64,000 nt of DNA, taken from NCBI RefSeq assembly GCF_012927115.1, contig NZ_JABBFY010000001.1, forward strand, positions 2,604,001-2,668,000. The letters are read 5' to 3'. Source of the DNA: Sphingomonas sp. G-3-2-10 (lineage in GTDB: Bacteria; Pseudomonadota; Alphaproteobacteria; Sphingomonadales; Sphingomonadaceae). The notes beneath the pieces are model-generated. The model was not told the DNA's origin. It searched no databases and saw only the letters and a list, made by a program, of their open reading frames with translations. The translations under genes were made by a program, and so were the position numbers. Below, piece after piece: positions 40,590-49,397 of this stretch (the first letter of the stretch is position 1; each line of letters opens with the position of its first letter).

Positions 40590-42559
40590 AGGTCGATTCC
40601 GTCCTTCGGATCGAGCGAGGCCTGGCGCGCGTTCCCGCGCATTCGGTCGCTCAGGCGGCGCGCCGCGGTCGCCTCCTCGGTGGCGCTGTCATCGAACTCG
40701 AACTCGCTTGGCGGCGGTGCGGGCCGGGGCACGATATCCTGCTCTTCGGGCAGCTCGGGTTCGCGGCGGATGCCGCCATTGGCGGCATCGTCGGCATCCG
40801 CTGTTCGCGGCTCGGCGGGCTGCGCGGACTCGGGGATCGGAAGCGCCGACCAGTCGTTCGGCCGCAGGTTCCGGGCCGGGTCGGGCGACGGCGGATCGGT
40901 GATCCTGGCAGCGAGCCGCCCATCGGTGAAATAGCGCACCTTCTGCGCCCGGATCGGATGGACCCCGGCCGCCATAACGATCTCGTCGTCGGGCGGCAGC
41001 TGCATCACTTCGCCCGGCGTCAGCAACGCACGTGCGGTTTCGGTGCGGGACACCATCAGATGACCGAGCCAGGGCGAAAGCCGATGACCGGCATAGTTCT
41101 TCATCGCCCGCATCTCGGTAGCGGTGCCCAGCGCATCGGATATCCGCTTGGCGGTCCGCTCGTCGTTGGTCGCGAAGCTCACCCGCACATGGCAATTGTC
41201 GAGGATCGCGTTGTTGGGCCCATAGGCCTTCTCGATCTGGTTGAGCGACTGGGCGATCAGGAATGCCTTGAGACCATAGCCGGCCATGAACGCCAGCGCG
41301 GACTCGAAAAAGTCTAGTCGGCCGAGCGCCGGAAACTCGTCGAGCATCAGCAGGACCCGGTGCCGCCGGGCGCTCGGCTTCAGCTCCTCGGTCAGACGTC
41401 TCCCGATCTGGTTGAGCAGGAGCCGGATCAGCGGCTTGGTCCGGCTGATGTCGGACGGCGGTACGACCAGATAGAGTGTCGATGGCCGATCGGCCTCGAC
41501 CAGGTCGGCGATCCTCCATTCGGATCGGCTGGTGACCCGGGCGACGACGGGATCGCGATACAGTCCGAGGAACGACATGGCGGTCGAGAGCACGCCGGAC
41601 CGTTCATTCTCGGACTTGTTGAGCAGCTCGCGCGCCGCGGATGCGACCACTGGATGGACGCCGGCTTCGCCCAAGTGGCGGGTCGACATCATCGCCGCGA
41701 GCGTGGCCTCGATCGGCCGCTTCGGATCGGAGAGGAAAGCGGCAACCCCAGCGAGGGTTTTGTCGGGTTCTGCGTAGAGGACATGGAGGATCGCGCCGAC
41801 CAGCAGCGCATGGCTGGTCTTTTCCCAATGGTTGCGCCGCTCCAGCGAGCCTTCGGGATCGACCAGCACATCGGCGACATTCTGGACGTCGCGGACTTCC
41901 CACTCGCCCTTGCGGACTTCGAGTAACGGATTGTAGCCGGCCGAGGCGGGATTGGTCGGATCGAACAACAGCACCCTGCCGATCCGGGCGCGAAAGCCGG
42001 CGGTCAGCGTCCAATTCTCGCCCTTGATGTCATGGACGATCGCCGAGCCCGCCCAGGTCAGCAGCGACGGGATGACGAGACCGACACCCTTGCCCGATCG
42101 CGTCGGCGCGAAGCAAAGCACATGCTCGGGACCGTCATGGCGAAGATAAGTCTGGTCGAGCCGACCAAGCACGACACCATCGTCGCCGAGCAGCCCGGCA
42201 TGCTCGACCTCCCGATGGGTGGCCCAGCGCGCCGAGCCATACGTCTCGGCGTGCTTGCGCTCGCGAGCCCGCCACACCGACATGGCGATCGCGACAACGA
42301 CCGCGGCGATCCCGCCCGATGCGGCGATATAGGCGCCCTGAACGAAGACCTCCGGCGCGTAGGCGTCATAGCTGAACCACCACCAGAAGAAGGCGGGCGG
42401 CGGGTACACCGGATAGCCCTCCACCCGAAACCAGGGCGGCCCGAGTTCGGGCTGATAACCAAGCGCCTGTGCGGTCCGCTGCGTCGCGCCCCACACCGCG
42501 CCGAGCACGATCAGCAGAACGATGGTCACCTGCCCCCACAATATCTTCGAGGATTGCAC
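40586..42559 (-). CDS. traG: Type IV coupling protein TraG (VirD4-like)
   Basis: The 657-residue protein has two N-terminal membrane helices (about 10-28 and 75-95), Walker A with A-P-T-R-S-G-K-G near 151-158, and Walker B L-L-M-L-D-E-F-P-A-L-G. The family's G-P-N-N-A-I-L-D-N-C segment is also present. It is the ATPase that brings the relaxase-DNA complex to the secretion channel. It follows the relaxase gene by 12 bases and overlaps copG. Confidence 0.96.
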   Translation of the reverse strand: MQSSKILWGQVTIVLLIVLGAVWGATQRTAQALGYQPELGPPWFRVEGYPVYPPPAFFWWWFSYDAYAPEVFVQGAYIAASGGIAAVVVAIAMSVWRARERKHAETYGSARWATHREVEHAGLLGDDGVVLGRLDQTYLRHDGPEHVLCFAPTRSGKGVGLVIPSLLTWAGSAIVHDIKGENWTLTAGFRARIGRVLLFDPTNPASAGYNPLLEVRKGEWEVRDVQNVADVLVDPEGSLERRNHWEKTSHALLVGAILHVLYAEPDKTLAGVAAFLSDPKRPIEATLAAMMSTRHLGEAGVHPVVASAARELLNKSENERSGVLSTAMSFLGLYRDPVVARVTSRSEWRIADLVEADRPSTLYLVVPPSDISRTKPLIRLLLNQIGRRLTEELKPSARRHRVLLMLDEFPALGRLDFFESALAFMAGYGLKAFLIAQSLNQIEKAYGPNNAILDNCHVRVSFATNDERTAKRISDALGTATEMRAMKNYAGHRLSPWLGHLMVSRTETARALLTPGEVMQLPPDDEIVMAAGVHPIRAQKVRYFTDGRLAARITDPPSPDPARNLRPNDWSALPIPESAQPAEPRTADADDAANGGIRREPELPEEQDIVPRPAPPPSEFEFDDSATEEATAARRLSDRMRGNARQASLDPKDGIDL

Positions 42560-42571
42560 GTGCTTGCCTTT

Positions 42572-44314
42572 CTAAATGCCAAGGCCGCGGCTGCGGCCGA
42601 TGGTCCAGTCGATGCCGCCACCGGCGGCCATGGTGCCGGTCACGGCCTGGCCCAGCTGGCGGTCGAGCGCCGGGCGCCACGGCACGAGCTGGAAGCCGAG
42701 ACCGTCGTCGATCATCGCGAAGCGGCCCGAAGCGAGCGTCACTCGCTCGCGATAGGTGCCGGCGATCGTCGAGCCGGGAGCAGGCTCGTACGGTGCCAAT
42801 CCGGTGGATGCCGCGATCCGGGCGGACGCTTCGCGCAGATCGGCGGAGCGCAGGGTGTCGATCAGGTTGGGGGCCAGCGTGACGCGCCTGCCTGTCCGGG
42901 TCGCCAGGCCTTGCGCCACGAGATGATCCTCACGTGCCGTCATCGCGTCCCGAACCTCGGCGCCGAACCCCAGGCTGGCTGGCGTGAAATCGCGCGCCAG
43001 CAACTGGCGGTCGAGCCACGTCGCGCCCCGCGCCGTGACTTGCTTGTCGAGGGGAAGATCGCTGCGCACCGCGAGCGCGCTGCGTTGGACGCCGCTACGA
43101 TCCTGCCAGCCGCGCAGCTCGACGATCGCCCCCGCCGACGCATCCCCGGTCAATTCGAGATCGCCCAGCCGCAAATGATGATGCCGTCCATCGACACCGT
43201 CGACGATCGCATAGGCAGTGCCGGTCAGCTCGTCCTGCAGGCCTCGCGCGACCAGGCGCCCAACTACCGGTTCGGGCGCGCCCGGCGGGTGGATGGCGAG
43301 GCGCCCTTCATGAATGGCGTGCCCGGCTTCGCGCATTGCGCGGTGCATCGACTTGATGATGTCGCCACGGTGGCCAAGTTCGCGAAGCCGCGCCTCGATA
43401 TCGGGCTTGAGCGCCCAGCGCGCCGGGCCTGCCGGCGACGTGAGGCCAAGCCGCTCGAGCTTCTGGGCGCGCCCGGTCAGCAATAGCGTTCGGCGATCAG
43501 GTGCCGCGCCAGCCTCCGGCCGCAGGTCCACGATGCCGTCTTCGCTGGCACGCGACCGCAGTGCGCGATCAAGGCGTGTCCATCGATCGGCTTCGACTTC
43601 CTGGCCAAGCGCGCGCTGGATTTCACGTTCGCTGCGCGGTCCAAGCTCCAGGGTCACGCGGGCCTCGGCCCGGTCGCGAAGTCCCTGCGAAATATAGCCT
43701 CGGTCGATGACGAGATCGGCGCCATCCTCGGCGACGCCGCGGACCAGGATGTGGACGTGCGGATTGTCGGTGTTCCAATGGTCCACCGCGACCCAGTCGA
43801 GCCGCGTGCCGAGGTCCTTCGACATGTCGCCCATCAGCTCGCGGGTGAAGGTCTTGAGATCGGCAAGCTCGCCGGCGTCCTCGGGCGACACGATGAAACG
43901 GAAATGATGCCGGTCATCGGCGCATCGCCCCGCGAACGCGTCGCCGCTGGTCTGGTCGGATCGCGCATCGAACATGGATGCGTCGCGACCGTCGCGCGTG
44001 ACCCCGTCGCGCTCGAGATAGGCGATGTGGCGGGCGAGCGGCGCCGCTCGAAATCGTTGCCCCGAATGCCGGACGATTCGGGCCTTGACGATAACCCGAC
44101 GCGACGCCGCCGAGCGCCGGTCTCGCAGCGCAGCGCCGCGACCCCGGCCCAGCCGGCCAGTCCCGCCTCCGCGGCGGACTGACCGGCGAGCGAAGCCGGC
44201 GCGGGCTGCGGCACGCTTGACCTGCCCGGCGAGGCTGAGCGGCTTGACGCTTCCCGACCCCCGGCTTCGTCCCTTTCCGGGGCGCACGCGAAGATCGTCT
44301 TCGCCCCTTGTCAT
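42572..44314 (-). CDS. Relaxase of the VirD2/DUF3363 type
   Basis: The start is set at ATG 44314, where the family-typical M-T-R-G-E-D-D-L-R-V-R-P-G-K begins. The frame reads upstream to 44428 without similarity. The 580-residue protein has a relaxase core: R-H-I-A-Y-L-E-R-D-G-V, H-H-F-R-F-I-V-S-P-E-D, then the metal-binding H-V-H (His186, His188) in N-T-D-N-P-H-V-H. A DUF3363 C-terminal region follows. It should nick oriT and remain covalently bound to the transferred strand. A candidate oriT lies 70-125 bases upstream. Confidence 0.93.
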   Translation of the reverse strand: MTRGEDDLRVRPGKGRSRGSGSVKPLSLAGQVKRAAARAGFARRSVRRGGGTGRLGRGRGAALRDRRSAASRRVIVKARIVRHSGQRFRAAPLARHIAYLERDGVTRDGRDASMFDARSDQTSGDAFAGRCADDRHHFRFIVSPEDAGELADLKTFTRELMGDMSKDLGTRLDWVAVDHWNTDNPHVHILVRGVAEDGADLVIDRGYISQGLRDRAEARVTLELGPRSEREIQRALGQEVEADRWTRLDRALRSRASEDGIVDLRPEAGAAPDRRTLLLTGRAQKLERLGLTSPAGPARWALKPDIEARLRELGHRGDIIKSMHRAMREAGHAIHEGRLAIHPPGAPEPVVGRLVARGLQDELTGTAYAIVDGVDGRHHHLRLGDLELTGDASAGAIVELRGWQDRSGVQRSALAVRSDLPLDKQVTARGATWLDRQLLARDFTPASLGFGAEVRDAMTAREDHLVAQGLATRTGRRVTLAPNLIDTLRSADLREASARIAASTGLAPYEPAPGSTIAGTYRERVTLASGRFAMIDDGLGFQLVPWRPALDRQLGQAVTGTMAAGGGIDWTIGRSRGLGI

Positions 44315-44383
44315 TGGTGTGCCGCCGGCAAGGCTGCCAGCGCGCCAGGCATTGAATTTCCAAGATAAAGTGCCGCAGGCGAC

Positions 44384-44439
44384 GGCAGGATGTTGGGGAG
44401 GATGGCGCAAAATCTGCAATCCAAACAACCAGTTGCGCC
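44384..44439 (-). other. Candidate oriT (inverted repeat plus IncP-like nic motif)
   Basis: On the minus strand, a 7-bp inverted repeat (44433-44439 with 44404-44410, 22 bases apart) is followed 12 bases later by CATCCTGC (44391-44384). This fits the YATCCTGY nic consensus of IncP-family origins, where the cut is between G and the pyrimidine. The site lies in the only gap next to the relaxase gene and is oriented towards it. By chance such an 8-mer would occur in this gap about 3% of the time by rough estimate. No functional proof. Confidence 0.45.
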
Positions 44440-44561
44440 CGGACCGACGGCGGCGCTTTTATCTCGCCATCCCCCAAATCCTTCTTCCAGCTCCACACAC
44501 GGCCTGCTTTCCACTGCCTTCGCGGCTGAACAAGGAAGCGCCGGACGGAGCATCGGACCCG

Positions 44562-45272
44562 TCATTTCGGAACCACCGTCCGGGGCACGAAGACGGTGTC
44601 GCGGGGGTGCTCGGACGGGTGTGCTTCGGGCATTATCTGAGGTTCGGGAGGCGAAGACTCACTCGACGCAATGGTCTGTGAAGGCCCGGATTCGGATGAA
44701 CGAGCGAAGAGCTGGCCGTCCCGCCAGGCTTCGGGATCCGGCATGGCTCGGCGCTGCGCCGGGGCTCCTTCGCCCATCATCCGGCCCGACAGTCGTGCGA
44801 CATAAGCGACGGTCTCGGCGGGCAATGGACGCCCCGCGAGATAGGCTTCGTAACGCCCCGGACCTGCATTATAGGCGGCCAGAAATCCCGGATCGCCGTA
44901 GCGATCGAGCAGTTCGCGAAGATAACCGGTGCCTGCGAAAATATTGTCGCACGGGTCGAACGGATCGCTTCCGAGCGCATAGCGCCGGCGCAGTTCGGCC
45001 CAGGTTCCGGGCATCAGCTGCATCAGTCCCAACGCGCCCTTTGGCGAGATCGCATAGACCGCGCCGCCGCTCTCCACCGCGATGACCGCGCGGATCAACC
45101 TGCCCGGGATAGCGAAATGCCGGGAAGCGCGTGCAATAGGTTCATCGAGCACCACAGACGGCGCACACGCCGTTCCGGCGGTGGCGCTCTCCGCGCTAGC
45201 TGGAGGCGAGCAAAGGCATGTCAGCCCAAGCGTAAGCCCCGCGAGCCGATGGCAAATCGCACGCCGCATCAC
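44562..45272 (-). CDS. Lytic transglycosylase (VirB1/TrbN-like)
   Basis: The 236-residue protein has a signal peptide (residues 1-27) and a Slt/goose-lysozyme-like domain. The catalytic Glu67 lies in V-I-A-V-E-S-G-G, followed by G-A-L-G-L-M-Q-L-M-P-G-T and A-A-Y-N-A-G-P-G. Such enzymes open the peptidoglycan for the transfer channel. The first codon is GTG overlapping the DUF736 stop. The adjacent ATG three bases later is equally possible. The C-terminal about 60 residues are low complexity. Confidence 0.92.
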   Translation of the reverse strand: MMRRAICHRLAGLTLGLTCLCSPPASAESATAGTACAPSVVLDEPIARASRHFAIPGRLIRAVIAVESGGAVYAISPKGALGLMQLMPGTWAELRRRYALGSDPFDPCDNIFAGTGYLRELLDRYGDPGFLAAYNAGPGRYEAYLAGRPLPAETVAYVARLSGRMMGEGAPAQRRAMPDPEAWRDGQLFARSSESGPSQTIASSESSPPEPQIMPEAHPSEHPRDTVFVPRTVVPK

Positions 45273-45613
45273 TGCTGCTCGGTCTCGCGGCGGCGCTGGT
45301 TGCGCTGCCAGAAGAGCAGGTGCCGCTCTCCTTCGACCGCCGGGCGGAAGAGGTTCGCGCGGATCGGACGGGGAAAGATGGGATCGTCGATGACGATCGC
45401 AACATAGGGTCCGGCCTTCTCGCCGGTACGCTTCCAGCCGGCGCCGACCTCCGGCCCGTCGCCATTTTCGCCGACATGAACGCGGTAGTCGGGTGCGTTC
45501 CTGGTATCGCTCCGTGTCGCGGGAACGATCGTCAGGGCGGCCCCCACCGCGAGGGTCTCGAGGCGTCCGGCAAAGCCGTCGCCGGCGATAGTGAATTCAC
45601 CGATGTTGATCAT
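45269..45613 (-). CDS. DUF736 family protein (copy 1)
   Basis: The 114-residue protein has the DUF736 pattern I-G-E-F-T at the start, Y-R-V-H-V-G near the middle, G-A-G-W-K-R-T and P-Y-V-A-I-V-I-D-D-P towards the end. The family is small, of unknown biochemistry and almost always found in mobile elements near transfer or partition genes. AGGAGA precedes the ATG. It overlaps the traF gene by 17 bases. A second DUF736 gene lies at 48040-48363. Confidence 0.88.
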   Translation of the reverse strand: MINIGEFTIAGDGFAGRLETLAVGAALTIVPATRSDTRNAPDYRVHVGENGDGPEVGAGWKRTGEKAGPYVAIVIDDPIFPRPIRANLFRPAVEGERHLLFWQRNQRRRETEQQ

Positions 45614-46193
45614 GAGACTCTCCTTGGGGCTTGGGTACGGAAGAGGATTCGTGCGCCGCAGGCGCGCTCGGCGGCACGGTTTCGCCGCGTCCGGGAAGCC
45701 AAAGAGGCGTCAGAATTGCGACGATTCCGCGCGCAGGAACCGGGCCGAAATAGCGCCCGTCGAAGCTGTCAGGGGATCCGGGATTGAGCAGAAAAACTTC
45801 ACCTTGCCGCAGCCTGCGGCATCCGCTCCAGGACGGCAGTGGCCTCCCCATGCGGTCGCGGGGCCGGACCTCGGCGACAGGTGTGCCGTCGATCGTGACG
45901 GTCAGGCCGGTGCGGCAAACAGTCTGCCCTGCCACGCCCAGGACGTGCTTGAGCATGGGCACGCGCAGCGGCAGATAGCCGCGCGCCGCCATCAGCTGAG
46001 CGATAGGCGTCGGCGCATGCGCCGCGACCAGATCGCCACGCTTCACGCTTTCGGACGGGCGTGCCGCGTAGAGGCCGATCGGCACGCTGGCGCTGGCGTT
46101 CCAGACGAGACGCGGCACCGGCCGGACCAACGCCGGGATCACCACCGCGCCGATCGCGCAATAGCCCGTGAGCAGAATGCCGAATCGCTTCAT
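45597..46193 (-). CDS. traF: Conjugation signal peptidase TraF (S26 family)
   Basis: ATG 46193 overlaps the DUF2840 stop by four bases and gives 198 residues. An N-terminal membrane segment (residues about 4-22) is followed by the S26 Ser box S-V-P-I-G-L-Y (Ser36) and Lys box M-L-K-H-V-L-G-V-A-G (Lys82), the catalytic dyad. The late N-P-G-S-P-D-S-F-D-G-R-Y-F-G-P-V motif is also present. TraF peptidases mature and in some systems cyclise the TrbC pilin. Confidence 0.93.
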   Translation of the reverse strand: MKRFGILLTGYCAIGAVVIPALVRPVPRLVWNASASVPIGLYAARPSESVKRGDLVAAHAPTPIAQLMAARGYLPLRVPMLKHVLGVAGQTVCRTGLTVTIDGTPVAEVRPRDRMGRPLPSWSGCRRLRQGEVFLLNPGSPDSFDGRYFGPVPARGIVAILTPLWLPGRGETVPPSAPAAHESSSVPKPQGESHDQHR

Positions 46194-46720
46194 GCACCGA
46201 TCTCCCGGCGCAGGAGCCAGGCGCGGTGGCGCGCCAGCGAATAGGCGCGCGGGCGGTAGCCGGCGATCAGTCGGTTGTGGGCATGGCGCCAATAATCCGG
46301 CGCGACCACGCAGGGATCAACCCCGAGATTCTCGATGGCGTCGATCAATGCGAGCGCCTGGCGGACCTTCGGCCAGCCGCCGAGATGGAGCAGCAATTCG
46401 CCGCCGGGCGCGACACAGGGCAATGTCGTATAGGCCTCACCCGGTCCGACGGTGCGAACAACATCGAGCCTGGAGAGCAACGTGCCATAGTCGTTCGACG
46501 CCCAGCGGACGAACGCGAACACGCTGTTCGCGGCGAAGGAAAGCAGGCGCCGCCGCCGGTCGAGAATCTGGTCGTGAAGCGGCGTCCCGAAGCGAATCCA
46601 GCGCTCGGTTGCCTGTTCGACCCAGGTCAGTTCGACCGTGGTTATCCCCGTTGGGGGAGAGCCATCTGCGCGTAGGGGGATAGCCGGAACGGGTTCGGCC
46701 ACGGTTGCTGAGCCGCTCAT
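46190..46720 (-). CDS. DUF2840 family protein
   Basis: The 176-residue protein matches the DUF2840 pattern known only from conjugative elements: V-E-L-T-W-V-E, R-R-R-L-L-S-F, F-A-F-V-R-W-A-S-N-D-Y-G-T and D-Y-W-R-H-A-H-N-R-L. It sits directly upstream of traF in most such elements. Function is unknown. Its start overlaps the stop of the HTH gene by four bases; related elements usually carry parA and repA genes at this place. Confidence 0.9.
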   Translation of the reverse strand: MSGSATVAEPVPAIPLRADGSPPTGITTVELTWVEQATERWIRFGTPLHDQILDRRRRLLSFAANSVFAFVRWASNDYGTLLSRLDVVRTVGPGEAYTTLPCVAPGGELLLHLGGWPKVRQALALIDAIENLGVDPCVVAPDYWRHAHNRLIAGYRPRAYSLARHRAWLLRREIGA

Positions 46721-46992
46721 CGCCGCACCGGACCCTTGCGGTCTAAGATGCTCGGATCGATGCGCTTGGCAGGATGGACAGTGCCGGTACCGCTGTCCGA
46801 CGTGGACCGTCGGACGCCCTGGTCCGCCCAGCTGATGAGGTCGTCGACCGAATAGACGATGCGCCCGCCGAGCTTGCGATAAACGGGGCCGGTTCCATAG
46901 CAGCGATGCTTCTCGAGGGTGCGCGCGGAGAGGCCCAGCAACAAGGCGGCATCGGGCGTTCTAAGCAGCCGCTGGGTCGTCTCACCTGTCAT
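46717..46992 (-). CDS. AlpA/excisionase-like helix-turn-helix protein
   Basis: ATG 46992 gives 91 residues. A longer frame to 47040 has no support. The MerR-type HTH is clear: R-T-P-D-A-A-L-L-L-G-L-S-A-R-T-L-E-K followed by a wing with G-P-V-Y-R-K-L-G-G-R-I-V-Y-S-V-D-D-L. Small proteins of this type act as excisionases or regulators in integrative elements. It is first in the DUF2840-traF-DUF736 group and overlaps it. Confidence 0.88.
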   Translation of the reverse strand: MTGETTQRLLRTPDAALLLGLSARTLEKHRCYGTGPVYRKLGGRIVYSVDDLISWADQGVRRSTSDSGTGTVHPAKRIDPSILDRKGPVRR

Positions 46993-47113
46993 CCAAGCTC
47001 TCCGGGCGTTGGCCCGGCAAGCGCGGCGGGCCCGTTCCAATCACGGGCATCCAATGGCGGCAGATGGCGAGGCCAAGGGAGCGGTGGAAATCGCACCCCG
47101 GCAAATGTCGCCC

Positions 47114-47845
47114 CTAGCCGCGCAGCAGATCGCGATACCCCGACACGGCGAGGCCGCGCGCCTCGTCGACGAGGCGCTGGACGCGGCGGCGCTCGCTCAT
47201 TGCTTTCCACGCGACCGCATCGGTTCCAGCGAGCCAGGGATAGACGATCTGCGTGCCGATCTCGCGATTGCTGGCGCCCAGAAGCGATGCGTCGAGCACC
47301 CGCAGCAGCAGCGCGAGGCGCTGCCGCTGCAAGACGCTGGGGCGCAGCGTGCCCAACGCATCCGCGGTGCTCAGACCCAAGAACATGCGCCGTGCCGCGT
47401 CGCAGGCGGCCGCGCCGAGCGCATTTGCGACCGGCGGCAGGAGGATCGCCAAGGCCCCGCGACGACCGTCCACGAGCCGAAAGCGATGCCGAACGCCGGC
47501 GATGTCGAAGACGAGATAATGGTCGCCGGCCAGGTCGAACTCACCGATTATGGCAATGACGGGCAGTGTCGCCGCCCAGGCGAAATTGCCCGGCGCGGCG
47601 ATCAGCGATACGATCTGCGCGGCACAATCCGCGCGCCAGATCGCAGGCGCCGTGCGCACCGTCCGATCGGGATCGAACAAGCGTACTAGGCCCCAACGCC
47701 GCGCCTCGGCCAGCGCTTCCGCGGCCGACACATCACCATGAAGCGCCGCCCAGGCGACGCGATAGGCGGTGTTTCGTCGCAGGAATTCCTGCGCGAAATC
47801 GGCGCGGTCGTGCTTCGCGAAGCCGAAGGCGGCAATTTCCGGCAA
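47114..47845 (-). CDS. DUF2285-domain protein
   Basis: TTG start at 47845. An in-frame stop lies only 7 codons upstream and no ATG or GTG is available between. The 243-residue protein begins with the region (A-F-A-K-H-D-R-A-D-F-A-Q-E-F-L-R-R-N) often found in these proteins. It ends with DUF2285 (L-L-L-R-V-L-D-A-S, then S-N-R-E-I, and S-E-R-R-R-V-Q-R-L-V). The C-terminus may be a DNA-binding helix-turn-helix. The family regularly accompanies the transfer genes of alphaproteobacterial elements; its role is unknown. Confidence 0.82.
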   Translation of the reverse strand: MPEIAAFGFAKHDRADFAQEFLRRNTAYRVAWAALHGDVSAAEALAEARRWGLVRLFDPDRTVRTAPAIWRADCAAQIVSLIAAPGNFAWAATLPVIAIIGEFDLAGDHYLVFDIAGVRHRFRLVDGRRGALAILLPPVANALGAAACDAARRMFLGLSTADALGTLRPSVLQRQRLALLLRVLDASLLGASNREIGTQIVYPWLAGTDAVAWKAMSERRRVQRLVDEARGLAVSGYRDLLRG

Positions 47846-47999
47846 GGGCGAGCGAGTGGCGACGGTTTAAGCTCCGGCTCGGGACTATTCCCGCCGCCAG
47901 AGCGCCATTTCGCCCGTTCGCTTCGAAGTCCCGGCGGCGCGGGAACGCTCCATCCCGGAGGGGACAAGCCGCGCACATCCGCGTGAACCGGACACGCGA

Positions 48000-48031
48000 A
48001 AGGCGCCCCACCGTTGCCGGTGGGGCGCCTT
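48000..48031 (-). terminator. Terminator-like hairpin after DUF736 copy 2
   Basis: A perfect 13-bp stem (48000-48012 with 48019-48031) with a 6-base loop lies 8 bases beyond the DUF736 stop. On the minus strand it is followed by a short TTT run, weak but acceptable for an intrinsic terminator in GC-rich DNA. Confidence 0.7.
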
Positions 48032-48039
48032 GGCCTCGA

Positions 48040-48363
48040 TCAGTCGTTGCTGGAGCGCCGCGGGCGCGACCAGATCAGGCTCGAAGTGTCGCCGCTCTCG
48101 TCGTCGAAGAGGTTCGCGAAGATGGGCTGCGCGAAGCTGGGATCGTCGAGCTTGACCGAGAGATAGGGACGCTGCTCGGCCGAGGTCTTGGCCCAGGCGG
48201 CGCCGATCTCCGCGCGGCCGACATAGACCCGGTGGGTGGGCGCGTTGTCGTTCGCGCTGGCGGGTTCCGGAACGATCCGGACGCCCTTGGCCTGGACGCT
48301 GAGGGTCACGATCGAGCCCTGATATTCCTCGCCGACTTTCTTGAAGCTGCCGATGTTCGCCAT
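48040..48363 (-). CDS. DUF736 family protein (copy 2)
   Basis: The 107-residue protein has the DUF736 start A-N-I-G-S-F, then H-R-V-Y-V-G-R-A-E-I-G-A-A-W and P-Y-L-S-V-K-L-D-D-P. GAGGATAAGACA precedes the ATG. It is followed by a strong terminator hairpin and appears to be a single-gene unit with its own promoter. It is paralogous to the DUF736 gene at 45269-45613 but diverged. The biochemical role of the family is unknown. Confidence 0.88.
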   Translation of the reverse strand: MANIGSFKKVGEEYQGSIVTLSVQAKGVRIVPEPASANDNAPTHRVYVGRAEIGAAWAKTSAEQRPYLSVKLDDPSFAQPIFANLFDDESGDTSSLIWSRPRRSSND

Positions 48364-49030
48364 TGTCTTATCCTCAATTCATCAAGACCGCCCCATGCGG
48401 CCTCGATGGCGTCAAAAGGACGGGTGCGAATGACGCCGCAGCTCTGCCCGCAGCGAAGCGGAGGACTGCCAAAGCGGGCTTTCTTGCCTCGCGAGGAATG
48501 GGCGCAGCCCAGGGGAAGAAAGTTCGTGACGCAGTTGCGGCCGGTCAGACGAGGCGAAGCCGTTATCCGTCCATACAGCCATCACCGAGGCCTTGGGAGC
48601 GACTTGCAAGCTGAGGAGGACAGTGGCGAGAACATGGATTGATAAAGAGGCGGCGTGATATCTCAGGGTCCGCGACCCTGCCTCCGGACCAAACTTCGGA
48701 CCGACCTGAACCTCCCCGCAGAACGACACGGCCATCCGTATCGGGCAGCCTCGGCCGCGCGCATCGGCGCCGTGGTCGAACCTGCCGTAAAGCACGAATT
48801 CGAGAGTCAGCCGATACCGCTCGGCCCCCCCATATCGCTCCCTGCAGTGACGAGATCGGCAACCCATGCCGCAGGTTGCCCGTCCGGCACCCGATGCCAT
48901 TGTTCGAGGCCCAGGCGCCCGCCGCCCCGGCGGGCGCCGCTCGCGGCGCTGCCACGCGGCAACGGACGAAGTTGGAATTCAGGAAGCGATGTTCTATATT
49001 CGTTCCCACGAATCGAAACGGGAATAAGAA
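48364..49030. other. Long intergenic region between DUF736 and a plus-strand unknown gene
   Basis: About 670 bases with no gene I can support. Overlapping frames on both strands are arginine-rich and lack start signals or recognisable motifs. It contains the promoter region of the DUF736 gene on the left and a well-formed promoter of the plus-strand gene at the right end (48972-49013). No partition-site repeats were recognised. Confidence 0.5.
48972..49013 (+). promoter_or_regulatory. Sigma70-like promoter with overlapping inverted-repeat operator
   Basis: TTGGAA (48972-48977) and TATATT (48995-49000) are separated by 17 bases, the optimal sigma70 spacing. A perfect inverted repeat ATTCGT-TCCC-ACGAAT (48998-49013) overlaps the -10 element and the expected start site. 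This is the usual place for a repressor site. It drives the 115-residue unknown gene starting at 49031. Confidence 0.6.
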
Positions 49031-49378
49031 GTGGCTGGCGTAAACAAGGCGATCCAAAGCGATCGCGCCCTCAGCGAAAGCGAAGCGGACTATTCGAAGC
49101 GGCTGTTCGATGCCGTGCTCGACGCGGTGATCAACCTCAACGCGGTACCCGGCACCGAAGGCGGCTATGTCAGCCCCGATATCGTCCGGATCGCGTTGAC
49201 CGATGTGATGGTGGCGGTCGACCTCAATTGCGGGCTTGGCCGCGTGCCGAGCGAGCGTCGCAAGACCGGCGAGTATATCGGCTCGCGCTATGCGAAGCTC
49301 CTTAAGGATTTCATCGAGAATCCCGAATGCGCATGGACGCCAGCCATGCAGGTCAGCCGCGAGGATACGCTCAACTAG
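49031..49378 (+). CDS. Conserved-looking small protein, unknown function
   Basis: GTG start with AATAAGAA upstream. The 115-residue protein is acidic and helical, with S-E-S-E-A-D-Y-S-K-R-L-F-D-A-V-L-D near the start and G-Y-V-S-P-D-I-V-R-I-A-L-T-D-V in the middle. I recognise no family. Codon use and a clear promoter with operator support it as real. It is a single gene in the accessory stretch between the transfer genes and the defence-like genes. Confidence 0.7.
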   Translation: MAGVNKAIQSDRALSESEADYSKRLFDAVLDAVINLNAVPGTEGGYVSPDIVRIALTDVMVAVDLNCGLGRVPSERRKTGEYIGSRYAKLLKDFIENPECAWTPAMQVSREDTLN

Positions 49379-49397
49379 GCCGGCGGGTCGCGCGCCG

